This document shows positions 28,501 through 38,502 of a stretch of 64,000 bases of DNA, piece by piece. The notes under the pieces are model-generated. The model was given only the letters and a program-made list of their open reading frames with translations, was not told the DNA's origin and did no database searches. The translations under genes and the position numbers were made by a program. This DNA comes from Bufo bufo (Eukaryota; Chordata; Amphibia; Anura; Bufonidae). The stretch lies in NCBI RefSeq assembly GCF_905171765.1, contig NC_053392.1:410430299-410494298 (forward strand), given 5' to 3'. Each line of letters opens with the position of its first letter. Positions within the stretch are counted from its first letter, which is position 1.

Positions 28501-30150
28501 TGCCATTCATGGAGGGAAGGTGGTACAGACAAGCTGGAGGTGTCCTCTTGGAGCCCATGTCCCCCTCTACCATCCCTGCAAGTCTGGGATCCCTAGCTTG
28601 AAAGGGGGCCGCTGGGCTGAACTTCCATGAGGCAGGGGGACTTTGTGAAAAATGTATCCAGGGGTTATGGAAGTCAAATCGGGTAACATTTTCCGATTTT
28701 GTCCCTCTGCCATTCATGGAGGGAAGGTGGTACAGACAAGCTGGAGGTGTCCTCTTGGAGCCCAAGTCCCCCTCTACCATCCCTGCAAGTCTGGGATCCC
28801 TAGCTTGAAAGGGGGCCGCTGGGCTGAACTTCCATGAGGTAGGGGGACTTTGTGAAAAATGTATCCAGGGGTTATGGAAGTCAAATCGGGTAACATTTTC
28901 CGATTTTGTCCCTCTGCCATTCATGGAGGGAAGGTGGTACAGACAAGCTGGAGGTGTCCTCTTGGAGCCCATGTCCCCCTCTACCATCCCTGCAAGTCTG
29001 GGATCCCTAGCTTGAAAGGGGGCCGCTGGGCTGAACTTCCATGAGGCAGGGGGACTTTGTGAAAAATGTATCCAGGGGTTATGGAAGTCAAATCGGGTAA
29101 CATATTCCGATTTTGTCCCTCTGCCATTCATGGAGGGAAGGTGGTACAGACAAGCTGGAGGTGTCCTCTCGGATCACAAGTCCCCCTCTACCATCCCTGC
29201 AAGTCTGGGATCCCTAGCTTGAAAGGGGGCCGCCGGGCTGAACTTCCATGAGGAAAGGGGAACTTTGTGGAAAATGTATCCAGGGGTTATGGAAGTCAAA
29301 TCGGGTAACATATTCCGATTTTGTCCCTCTGCCATTCATGGAGGGAAGGTGGTACAGACAAGCTGGAGGTGTCCTCTTGGAGCCCATGTCCCCCTCTACC
29401 ATCCCTGCAAGTCTGGGATCCCTAGCTTGAAAGGGGGCCGCTGGGCTGAACTTCCATGAGGTAGGGGGACTTTGTGAAAAATGTATCCAGGGGTTATGGA
29501 AGTCAAATCGGGTAACATATTCCGATTTTGTCCCTCTGCCATTCATGGAGGGAAGGTGGTACAGACAAGCTGGAGGTGTCCTCTTGGAGCCCATGTCCCC
29601 CTCTACCATCCCTGCAAGTCTGGGATCCCTAGCTTGAAAGGGGGCCGCTGGGCTGAACTTCCATGAGGCAGGGGGACTTTGTGAAAAATGTATCCAGGGG
29701 TTATGGAAGTCAAATCGGGTAACATATTCCGATTTTGTCCCTCTGCCATTCATGGAGGGAAGGTGGTACAGACAAGCTGGAGGTGTCCTCTTGGAGCCCA
29801 AGTCCCCCTCTACCATCCCTGCAAGTCTGGGATCCCTAGCTTGAAAGGGGGCCGCTGGGCTGAACTTCCATGAGGCAGGGGGACTTTGTGAAAAATGTAT
29901 CCAGGGGTTATGGAAGTCAAATCGGGTAACATATTCCGATTTTGTCCCTCTGCCATTCATGGAGGGAAGGTGGTACAGACAAGCTGGAGGTGTCCTCTTG
30001 GAGCCCATGTCCCCCTCTACCATCCCTGCAAGTCTGGGATCCCTAGCTTGAAAGGGGGCCGCTGGGCTGAACTTCCATGAGGTAGGGGGACTTTGTGAAA
30101 AATGTATCCAGGGGTTATGGAAGTCAAATCGGGTAACATATTCCGATTTT

Positions 30151-30499
30151 GACCGCCGGGCTGAACTTCCATAAGGGTATCCGTTTTGAGAAAGAGAACC
30201 AGCTATGAGATCAAACCTGGCTGTCTCTTACCGACAGGAGTTCCAGAGGCTGAGCATGACGGCTCGAGACCCCTGGGTCTCAGCGTCATGTGACATGAGA
30301 GGGGGCCCCCCTTTTGGACACCTCCCGGAAGAAGGTAGAGAGACCCTGGGGGGTGGGCAGGGTGTTTTGATCCCACCATCAGTTCCATGACATCCGCTGT
30401 GTCGACTGGAGAAAAAAGACTTCCACAGATTTAGGGGGGATTTTGGAAATGTCTACCCAGGAAAGGAGCACCGAAATCGTGTAACATAATCCGACTTTC
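30151..30499. repeat. Composite junction of the two satellites
   Basis: At about 30150 the 207-bp unit breaks in the middle of its tttccgatttt segment and jumps to a diverged piece of the same unit (ccgccgggctgaacttccat). That piece runs into one copy of the 262-bp repeat (30195-30410, containing gctatgagatcaaacctggc) and then back, through a strongly diverged 207-bp unit (30430-30499), into good satellite. Nearly the same fusion phrase recurs at about 31741. Confidence 0.85.
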
Positions 30500-31735
30500 C
30501 CCCTCTGCCATTCCCGGAGGGAAGGTGGTACAGACAATCTGGAGGTGTCCTCTTGAAAACCAAGTCCCCCTCTACCATCCCTGCAAGTCTGGGATCCCTA
30601 GCTTGAAAGGGGGCCGCTGGGCTGAACTTCCATGAGGCAGGGGGACTTTGTGAAAAATGTATCCAGGGGTTATGGAAGTCAAATCGGGTAACATATTCCG
30701 ATTTTGTCCCTCTGCCATTCATGGAGGGAAGGTGGTACAGACAAGCTGGAGGTGTCCTCTTGGAGCCCATGTCCCCCTCTACCATCCCTGCAAGTCTGGG
30801 ATCCCTAGCTTGAAAGGGGGCCGCTGGGCTGAACTTCCATGAGGCAGGGGGACTTTGTGAAAAATGTATCCAGGGGTTATGGAAGTCAAATCGGGTAACA
30901 TTTTCCGATTTTGTCCCTCTGCCATTCATGGAGGGAAGGTGGTACAGACAAGCTGGAGGTGTCCTCTTGGAGCCCTTGTCCCCCTCTACCATCCCTGCAA
31001 GTCTGGGATCCCTAGCTTGAAAGGGGGCCGCTGGGCTGAACTTCCATGAGGTAGGGGGACTTTGTGAAAAATGTATCCAGGGGTTATGGAAGTCAAATCG
31101 GGTAACATTTTCCGATTTTGTCCCTCTGCCATTTCCGGAGGGAAGGTGGTACAGACAAGCTGGAGGTGTCCTCTTGGAGCCCAAGTCCCCCTCTACCATC
31201 CCTGCAAGTCTGGGATCCCTAGCTTGAAAGGGGGCCGCTGGGCTGAACTTCCATGAGGCAGGGGGACTTTGTGAAAAATGTATCCAGGGGTTATGGAAGT
31301 CAAATCGGGTAACATTTTCCGATTTTGTCCCTCTGCCATTCATGGAGGGAAGGTGGTACAGACAAGCTGGAGGTGTCCTCTTGGAGCCCATGTCCCCCTC
31401 TACCATCCCTGCAAGTCTGGGATCCCTAGCTTGAAAGGGGGCCGCTGGGCTGAACTTCCATGAGGCAGGGGGACTTTGTGAAAAATGTATCCAGGGGTTA
31501 TGGAAGTCAAATCGGGTAACATTTTCCGATTTTGTCCCTCTGCCATTCATGGAGGGAAGGTGGTACAGACAAGCTGGAGGTGTCCTCTTGGAGCCCTTGT
31601 CCCCCTCTACCATCCCTGCAAGTCTGGGATCCCTAGCTTGAAAGGGGGCCGCTGGGCTGAACTTCCATGAGGCAGGGGGACTTTGTGAAAAATGTATCCA
31701 GGGGTTATGGAAGTCAAATCGGGTAACAAGGTCCG
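30500..31735. repeat. Second block of 207-bp satellite, about six units
   Basis: Six units in the same orientation and period as the main array, most like its right-hand subtypes (cattcatgg, cccatg/cccttg, ggcagg). The block is cut at about 31729 inside the gggtaacat segment, where caaggtccgactttgaccc leads into the 262-bp array. Confidence 0.95.
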
Positions 31736-32294
31736 ACTTTGACCCGCCGGGCTGAACTTCCATAAGGGTGTCCGTTTTGCCATTTTGAGAAAGAGATCAA
31801 ACCTGGCTGTCTCTTACCGACAGCAGTTCCAGAGGCTGGGCATGACGGCTCGAGACCCTGGGTCTCAGCGTCATGTGACACGAGAGGGGGCCCCCCTTTT
31901 GGACACCTCCCGGAAGAAAGTAGAGAGGCCAAGGGGAGCGAACTGGGTGGGCGCATCCCACTGGCAGTTCGAGGGGCCTGGGCAGGAGTGCCTCGCTCCA
32001 CCCGCCGGCAAGAGAAGGTAGACTTTGTCGGTTTGACGGTTTGAGCGAGAGGACCAGCTATGAGATCGAACCTGGCTGTCTCACACCGACAGCAGTTCCA
32101 GAGGCTGGGCAAGATGGCTTGAGACCCCTGGGTCTCAGCGTCATGTGACACGAGAGGGGGCCCCCCTTTTGGACACCTCCCGGAAGAAGGTAGAGAGGCC
32201 CTGGGGAGCGAACTGGGTGGACGCATCCCACCGGCAGTTCGAGGGGCCTGGGCAGGAGTGCCTCGCTCCTCCCGCCGGCAAGAGAAGGTAGACT

Positions 32295-32953
32295 TATCAC
32301 GGTCCACGTGACTATCACATACGTGACACAGAGGGAGGGAACGAGGAAGGCCCTGCCCAAGTGAGAGGGAAGATGGTGACCCCTGACTCACCTGGCGGCT
32401 GGCACCTGGCTGCCCTGACGTCCCTAGACGGGTTCCTCACCCGTACGCCGATCACGTGCCTAAAGCCCTGGCTTTCCCTGAGCTGAGCCCTAGGTAGTGA
32501 ACAGGGCGATGGGAACACTAGTCCGCACCACTAACTCTAAGGGAAAACACCAAGGGGAGGACAGACAACACAGACTCAACATATATTCCCAGGTGGGCGA
32601 CAACAAGAGACAACATAAGCCAAACAGGGATCCGGAGGGTAGCACACAGGAACAACAACCAGGATTAACCACTCCAGTGGGTCAGTATAGATGTCCAGGC
32701 AGGAAGCTCTATAACTGGCAACTAGAGAAGTGTGAGGGGAGAATATAATGAGGTAGGGAGTGGCAGACAAGAAACAGCTGAGGAGGAGAAGCTACGGATC
32801 CCTGAGAGAGACAAAAAGGATAACAAGGCAAACACAGAAAACAATAACTAAGAAACACCGTGATCTTTAGATATAGAGCGCGCAGCCACCCGCTGCGACT
32901 TCCTGACCCCGGGTATAACGGAGTCAGACGTGGCTCTTGATACCCTCGTGACA
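32295..32953 (-). mobile_element. Solo LTR inserted in the 262-bp array
   Basis: The 262-bp unit is interrupted after ggtagact. On the minus strand the 659-bp insert starts TGTCACG and ends CGTGATA, a 7-bp terminal inverted repeat with one mismatch. It is flanked by the 5-bp direct repeat agact (32290-32294 and 32954-32958). TG start, short inverted ends, size and a 5-bp duplication are the hallmarks of an LTR; no internal coding region is present. The TA end probably reflects decay of CA. It resembles vertebrate Gypsy LTRs, but the family is inferred. Confidence 0.72.
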
Positions 32954-35789
32954 AGACTTTGTCGGTTTGACGGTTTGAGCGAGAGGACCAGCTATGAGAT
33001 CGAACCTGGCTGTCTCACACCGACAGCAGTTCCAGAGGCTGGGCATGACGGCTCGAGACCCCTGGGTCTCAGCGTCATGTGACACGAGAGGGGGCCCCCC
33101 TTTTGGACACCTCCCGGAAGAAGGTAGAGAGGCCCTGGGGAGCGAACTGGGTGGGCGCATCCCACCGGCAGTTCGAGGGGCCTGGGCAGGAGTGCCTCGC
33201 TCCTCCCGCCGGCAAGAGAAGATAGACTTTGTCGGTTTGAGCGAGAGGACCAGCTATGAGATTGAACCTGGCTGTCTCACACCGACAGCAGTTCCAGGGG
33301 CTGGGCATGACGGCTCGAGACCCCTGGGTCTCAGCGTCATGTGACACGAGAGGGGGCCCCCCTTTTGGACACCTCCCAGAAGAAGGTAGAGAGGCCCTGG
33401 GGAGCGAACTGGGTGGGCGCATCCCACCGGCAGTTCCAGGGGCCTGGGCAGGAGTCCCCCACTCCTCCTGCCGGCAAGAGAAGGTAGACTTTGTCGGTTT
33501 GAGCGAGACAACCAGCTATGAGAGCAAACCTGGCCGTCGCATTCCGCCAGCAGTTCCAGGGTCTGGGCATAATGGCTTGACACCCCTGGGTCTCAGAGGC
33601 ATGTGACAGGAAAGGGGGCTTCCCTTTCCAACACCTCCCGGAAGATGGTAGAGAGGCCCTGGGGAGCGAACTGGGTGGGCGCATCCCACCGGTAGTTCCA
33701 GAGGCCTGGGTAGGAGTCCCCCACTCCTCCCTCTGGCAGAGAAGGTAGACATTGTTGGTTTGAGCGAGAGAACCACGAAAGAGAGCGAACCTGACTGTTG
33801 CACCCCACCAGCAGTTCCAGAGGCTGGGCATGATTATACGCCTCACCCCGGTCTCAGAGGTGTGTGGCACGAGAGGGGCGCCCCTTTTCGAACACCTGGT
33901 GGAAAAAGGTAGAGAGGCTCCGGGGGGTGAACTGCTTGGGCGCATCCCACCAGCAGTTCCAGGGGCCTGGGTAGGAGTCCCCCCACTCCTCCCTCTGGCA
34001 GAGAAGGTAGACTTTGTTGGTTTGAGCGAGAGAACCACAAAAGAGAGCGAACCTGACTGTTGCACCCCACCAGCAGTTCCAGAGGCTGGGCATGAGTATT
34101 TGCCTCACCCCGGTCTCAGAGGTGTGTGGCACGAGAGGGGCGCCCCTTTCCAACACCTGGTGGAAGAAGGTAGAGAGGCTCCGGGGGGTGAACTGCTTGG
34201 GCGCATCCCACCAGCAGTTCCAGGGGCCTGGGTAGGAGTCCCCCCACTCCTCCCTCTGGCAGAGAAGGTAGACTTTGTTGGTTTGAGCGAGAGAACCACA
34301 AAAGAGAGCGAACCTGACTGTTGCACCCCACCAGCAGTTCCAGAGGCTGGGCATGATTATATGCCTCACCCCGGTCTCAGAGGTGTGTGGCACGAGAGGG
34401 GCGCCCCCTTTCCAACACCTGGTGGAAGAAGGTAGAGAGGCTCCGGGGGGGTAAACTGCTTGGGCGCATCCCACCAGCAGTTCCAGGGGCCTGGGTAGGA
34501 GTCCCCCCACTCCTCCCTCTGGCAGAGAAGGTAGACTTTGTTGGTTTGAGCGAGAGAACCACAAAAGAGAGCGAACCTGACTGTTGCACCCCACCAGCAG
34601 TTCCAGAGGCTGGGCATCATTATACGCCTCACCCCGGTCTCAGAGGTGTGTGGCACGAGAGGGGCGCCCCCTTTCCAACACCTGGTGGAAGAAGGTAGAG
34701 AGGCTCTGGGGGGTGAACTGCTTGGGCGCATCCCACCAGCAGTTCCAGGGGCCTGGGTAGGAGTCCCCCCACTCCTCCCTCAGGGCAGAGAAGGTAGACT
34801 TTGTTGGTTTGAGCGAGAGAACCAAAAAAGAGAGCGAACCTGACTGTTGCACCCCACCAGCAGTTCCAGAGGCTGGGCATCATTATACGCCTCACCCCGG
34901 TCTCAGAGGTGTGTGGCACGAGAGGGGCGCCCCCTTTCCAACACCTGGTGGAAGAAGGTAGAGAGGCTCTGGGGGGTGAACTGCTTGGGTGCATCCCACC
35001 AGCAGTTCCAGGGGCCTGGGTAGGAGTCCCCCCACTCCTCCCTCTGGCAGAGAAGGTAGACTTTGTTGGTTTGAGCGAGAGAACCACAAAAGAGAGCGAA
35101 CCTGACTGTTGCACCCCACCAGCAGTTCCAGAGGCTGGGCATGATTATACGCCTCACCCGGGTCTCAGAGGTGTGTGGCACGAGAGACCGGCGCCCCCTT
35201 TCCAACACCTGGTGGAAGAAGGTAGAGAGGCTCCGGGGGGTGAACTGCTTGGGCGCATCCCACCAGCAGTTCCAGTGGCCTGGGTAGGAGTCCCCCCTCT
35301 CCTCCCTCTGGCAGAGAAGGTAGACTTTGTTGGTTTGAGCGAGAGAACCACATAAGAGAGCGAACCTGACTGTTGCACCCCACCAGCAGTTCCAGAGGCT
35401 GGGCATGATTATACGCCTCACCCCGGTCTCAGAGGTGTGTGGCACGAGAGGGGTGCCCCCTTTCCAACACCTGGTGGAAGAAAGTAGAGAGGCTCCGGGG
35501 GGTGAACTGCTTGGGCGCATCCCACCAGCAGTTCCAGGGGCCTGGGTAGGAGTCCCCCCACTCCTCCCTCTGGCAGAGAAGGTAGACTTTGTTGGTTTGA
35601 GCGAGAGAACCACAAAAGAGAGCAAACCTGACTGTTGCACCCCACCAGCAGTTCCAGAGGCTGGGCATGATTATACGCCTCACCCCGGTCTCAGAGGTGT
35701 GTGGCACGAGAGGGGCGCCCCCTTTCCAACACCTGGTGGAAGAAGGTAGAGAGGCTCCGGGGGGTGAACTGCTTGGGCGCATCCCACCA

Positions 35790-36240
35790 GCAGTTCCAGG
35801 GGCCCAGGCAGGAGTCCCCCACTGCTCCTGCTGACAGAGAAGGGCTGTCTTTGTTGTTTTGAGAGAGATGACCGTGAATGAGAATGAATCTGACTGTTGC
35901 ACCTGCTATCAGTTCCAGGGGTTCGGGGAGGAGCCCCCCACTCATCCCGCTGACAAAGAGAAGGGCCGGACTATGTTGTTTTGAGAAAGAGCGGACCGTG
36001 AATGAGGGTGCACCGAACAGGTGCACTCCGACCTGAAGTTCCAGCGGCTGGGCATTTTGAGTCCCCATTTTCCCTGTCAAGGGGATGGGGTGTCATGCCA
36101 GGGGAGTCAAGTCTCCCATACCTTGCGGAAGAAGGTAGTGAGTCCCAAGGGGTGAACTGCGTGGTCGTACCCCACCATCAGTTCCATGGCCTTGTATGGT
36201 TCAGACATCTCTCCTATGGTGCACCGGGCTCCCTTGCCAA
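35790..36240. repeat. Degenerate right edge of the 262-bp array
   Basis: Beyond the last good unit, agttcca phrases recur at 35792, 35911 and 36037, spacings of about 119 and 126 bp, and then at 36180. This fits successive copies of only the shorter half-unit, heavily mutated, followed by one longer half. It may preserve the monomer from which the 262-bp dimer arose. Confidence 0.6.
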
Positions 36241-36942
36241 GGAGTAGTTCCATGGAATCAGTAGAGAGAAGTAGGTACACGCCGTTGGTTCACTTTGAGG
36301 CAGACAAGTGTCAGCGGATATCTGCCAAGCCGTCAGCCCTGCAGCTGCCATTACAAGGGCTGTCAGCAGTTAATCTTGCCCAAGACTTCAGACACTAACA
36401 GCTATTCCCTAATCCCTACCTAACACTAACTAGCTAAATCAGAGTTTTAATTAGATTTTCTTCCACAATGAAAACGCACAGCACAGAACACAACCACCAA
36501 ACAGCTCCTATCTCTCCAAAAACCAACCCCATAAAATGGCTGCCGGGGAGTGCCTCAATTTATATAGTGAGAGGTAGACTACTTTCTGATTGGTTGCTAA
36601 GGATGTTGCTAAGCTGTGACAATGCCTTCTCAATGGCTATTAAAGCAAGACTAGGGAGGGGTTAGCAATCACCTCTCATGGAATGGGGGGGGGGAATGAA
36701 TATTCGTTTTACGAATATATTACCATATTCGCCATATTCGACTATTCACCCAAGCAGAGTCAAATAGCCTAACCCCCATACGCGAATAGATTTCAGCGAA
36801 TGTTTAATGATCGATTTTTAGCATAACAGGAACCGTTTTAAAATAGGCTACATGGAATAGAATTTCCAGGGTCACTTAGTCAGTACACGATAGGATATGT
36901 GTGGTAATATTTAAGTACCGATTTTTCGCATAATGTATACTA
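36241..36942. other. Gene-free dispersed-repeat region
   Basis: No plausible gene. From about 36340 the sequence is AT-rich and ordinary. From about 36698 it is full of TATTCG and CGAATA words that continue on the other side of the Tc1 insertion, so it probably belongs to a dispersed repeat. Confidence 0.5.
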
Positions 36943-38502
36943 CACTGCGTGCAGAATTATTAGGCAAATGAGTATTTTGACCACATCATCCTCTTTATGC
37001 ATGTTGTCTTACTTCAAGCTGTATAGGCTCGAAAGCCTACTACCAATTAAGCATATTAGGTGATGTGCATCTCTGTAATGAGAAGGGGTGTGGTCTAATG
37101 ACATCAACACCCTATATTAGGTGTGCATAATTATTAGGCAACTTCCTTTCCTTTGGCAAAATGGGTCAAAAGAAGGACTTGACAGGCTCAGAAAAGTCAA
37201 AAATAGTGAGATATCTTGCAGAGGGATGCAGCACTCTTAAAATTGCAAAGCTTCTGAAGCGTGATCATCGAACAATCAAGCGTTTCATTCAAAATAGTCA
37301 ACAGGGTCGCAAGAAGTGTATGGAAAAACCAAGGCGCAAAATAACTGCCCATGAACTGAGAAAAGTCAAGCGTGCAGCTGCCAAGATGCCACTTGCCACC
37401 AGTTTGGCCATATTTCAGAGCTGCAACATCACTGGAGTGCCCAAAAGCACAAGGTGTGCAATACTCAGAGACATGGCCAAGGTAAGAAAGGCTGAAAGAC
37501 GACCACCACTGAACAAGACACACAAGCTGAAATGTCAAGACTGGGCCAAGAAATATCTCAAGACTGATTTTTCTAAGGTTTTATGGACTGATGAAATGAG
37601 AGTGAGTCTTGATGGGCCAGATGGATGGGCCCGTGGCTGGATTGGTAAAGGGCAGAGAGCTCCAGTCCGACTCAGACGCCAGCAAGGTGGAGGTGGAGTA
37701 CTGGTTTGGGCTGGTATCATCAAAGATGAGCTTGTGGGGCCTTTTCGGGTTGAGAATGGAGTCAAGCTCAACTCCCAGTCCTACTGCCAGTTTCTGGAAG
37801 ACACCTTCTTCAAGTGGTACAGGAAGAAGTCTGCATCCTTCAAGAAAAACATGATTTTCATGCAGGACAATGCTCCATCACACGCGTCCAAGTACTCCAC
37901 AGCGTGGCTGGCAAGAAAGGGTATAAAAGAAGAAAATCTAATGACATGGCCTCCTTGTTCACCTGATCTGAACCCCATTGAGAACCTGTGGTCCATCATC
38001 AAATGTGAGATTTACAAGGAGGGAAAACAGTACACCTCTCTGAACAGTGTCTGGGAGGCTGTGGTTGCTGCTGCACGCAATGTTGATGGTGAACAGATCA
38101 AAACACTGACAGAATCCATGGATGGCAGGCTTTTGAGTGTCCTTGCAAAGAAAGGTGGCTATATTGGTCACTGATTTGTTTTTGTTTTGTTTTTGAATGT
38201 CAGAAATGTATATTTGTGAATGTTGAGATGTTATATTGGTTTCACTGGTAAAAATAAATAATTGAAATGGGTATATATTTGTTTTTTGTTAAGTTGCCTA
38301 ATAATTATGCACAGTAATAGTCACCTGCACACACAGATATCCCCCTAAAATAGCTAAAACTAAAAACAAACTAAAAACTACTTCCAAAAATATTCAGCTT
38401 TGATATTAATGAGTTTTTTGGGTTCATTGAGAACATGGTTGTTGTTCAATAATAAAATTAATCCTCAAAAATACAACTTGCCTAATAATTCTGCACTCCC
38501 TG
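36943..38502 (+). mobile_element. Tc1-like DNA transposon, apparently complete
   Basis: A 1560-bp element flanked by the TA target duplication (36941-36942 and 38503-38504). The inverted ends share the phrase gtgcagaattattaggcaa (36949-36967 and its complement at the right end, 38478-38496). A further copy of the phrase taattattaggcaactt lies inside the left end at 37129-37145, and its complement at 38293-38309, giving the nested inner/outer repeat pattern typical of Tc1 elements with long IR/DR ends. It encloses one full-length transposase gene and has inserted in the TATTCG-rich repeat. Confidence 0.93.
37161..38174 (+). CDS. Tc1-like transposase, intact, DD37E spacing
   Basis: The 337-aa frame has no stop or frameshift. 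Tc1/mariner transposases bind the element's inverted ends in the nucleus and cut and paste it into TA sites. Residues about 1-115 form the paired-like, double helix-turn-helix DNA-binding region (KIAKLLKRDHRTIKRF near 27-42; GVPKSTRCAILRD near 92-104). The catalytic domain carries D144 (LWTDEMRVSL), D236 (FMQDNAPSH) and E274 (SPDLNPIENLW). Between D236 and E274 lie 37 residues, whereas classical Tc1 transposases have 34. The glycine-rich RQQGGGGVLVWAG stretch sits near 173-185. The start chosen is the first ATG after the left inverted repeat; length matches the family. Intactness suggests a recent insertion; activity is not shown. Confidence 0.93.
   Translation: MGQKKDLTGSEKSKIVRYLAEGCSTLKIAKLLKRDHRTIKRFIQNSQQGRKKCMEKPRRKITAHELRKVKRAAAKMPLATSLAIFQSCNITGVPKSTRCAILRDMAKVRKAERRPPLNKTHKLKCQDWAKKYLKTDFSKVLWTDEMRVSLDGPDGWARGWIGKGQRAPVRLRRQQGGGGVLVWAGIIKDELVGPFRVENGVKLNSQSYCQFLEDTFFKWYRKKSASFKKNMIFMQDNAPSHASKYSTAWLARKGIKEENLMTWPPCSPDLNPIENLWSIIKCEIYKEGKQYTSLNSVWEAVVAAARNVDGEQIKTLTESMDGRLLSVLAKKGGYIGH

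Larger units (their letters stand above)
1..30150. repeat. 207-bp tandem satellite array, about 145 units
   Basis: Units repeat head to tail with a period of exactly 207 bp; the phrase starting gaaaaatgtatccaggggtt recurs at 100, 307, 514, 721 and so on. The array is already mid-unit at position 1, so it extends to the left. Units differ mainly at a few recurrent sites: tttccg/tattccg, catttccgg/cattcatgg, cccaag/cccttg/cccatg, ccctgc/gcctgc, agcttg/agcatg, and ggcagg/tgcagg/ggtagg. A few units are 206 bp because of single-base deletions (near 5131, 7827, 17126, 18158, 20900, 24784). Because 207 is a multiple of three, one minus-strand frame stays open through many units. I see no promoter or spacer and treat it as satellite DNA, not a gene. 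I do not recognise the family. Confidence 0.97.
31736..36240. repeat. 262-bp tandem repeat array
   Basis: About 16 units. Spacing of the ggtagactttgt phrase is 33225, 33487, 33748, 34010, 34271, 34534, 34797, 35059, 35323 and 35585, a period of 261-264 bp. Each unit holds two related halves of about 141 and 121 bp, both starting near caccagcagttccag(a/g)gg, so the unit looks like a dimer. Two subfamilies follow one another: a cgacagcagttccag type with cacctcccggaag (31736-33650) and a ccaccagcagttccag type with cacctggtggaag (33750-35800). Open frames here shift between units and look incidental. Confidence 0.93.

Noticed and set aside
24782..29131. A minus-strand open frame of 1449 codons (and similar ones at 9271-13656, 13653-17150, 18013-20853)
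   Set aside because: It is the 69-codon satellite unit repeated; variation is mostly amino-acid changing, frames break with single-base deletions, and there is no start context or unique domain.
106..30080. Serial 61-aa plus-strand frames, one in each satellite unit
   Set aside because: They are the same 207-bp repeat read once per unit; no evidence of translation.
1..30150. CRISPR-like periodicity
   Set aside because: Repeats are contiguous with no unique spacers, the unit is 207 bp and the genome is eukaryotic.
32497..32954. Short frames within the solo LTR
   Set aside because: No domain; LTRs are non-coding and the frames are on both strands.
33830..35902. Overlapping frames of 100-250 codons in the 262-bp array
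   Set aside because: They change frame from unit to unit, occur on both strands and carry no recognisable domain.
1..36240. Ribosomal DNA intergenic spacer
   Set aside because: Tandem GC-rich repeats fit the general look, but no rRNA sequence or known Pol I promoter is visible in the window.
36468..36665. 65-aa frame in the dispersed repeat
   Set aside because: No domain, and it lies in sequence that looks like a transposon end.
37197..38171. Minus-strand frames across the intact Tc1 transposase
   Set aside because: Shadow frames of the plus-strand gene, which has all catalytic motifs.
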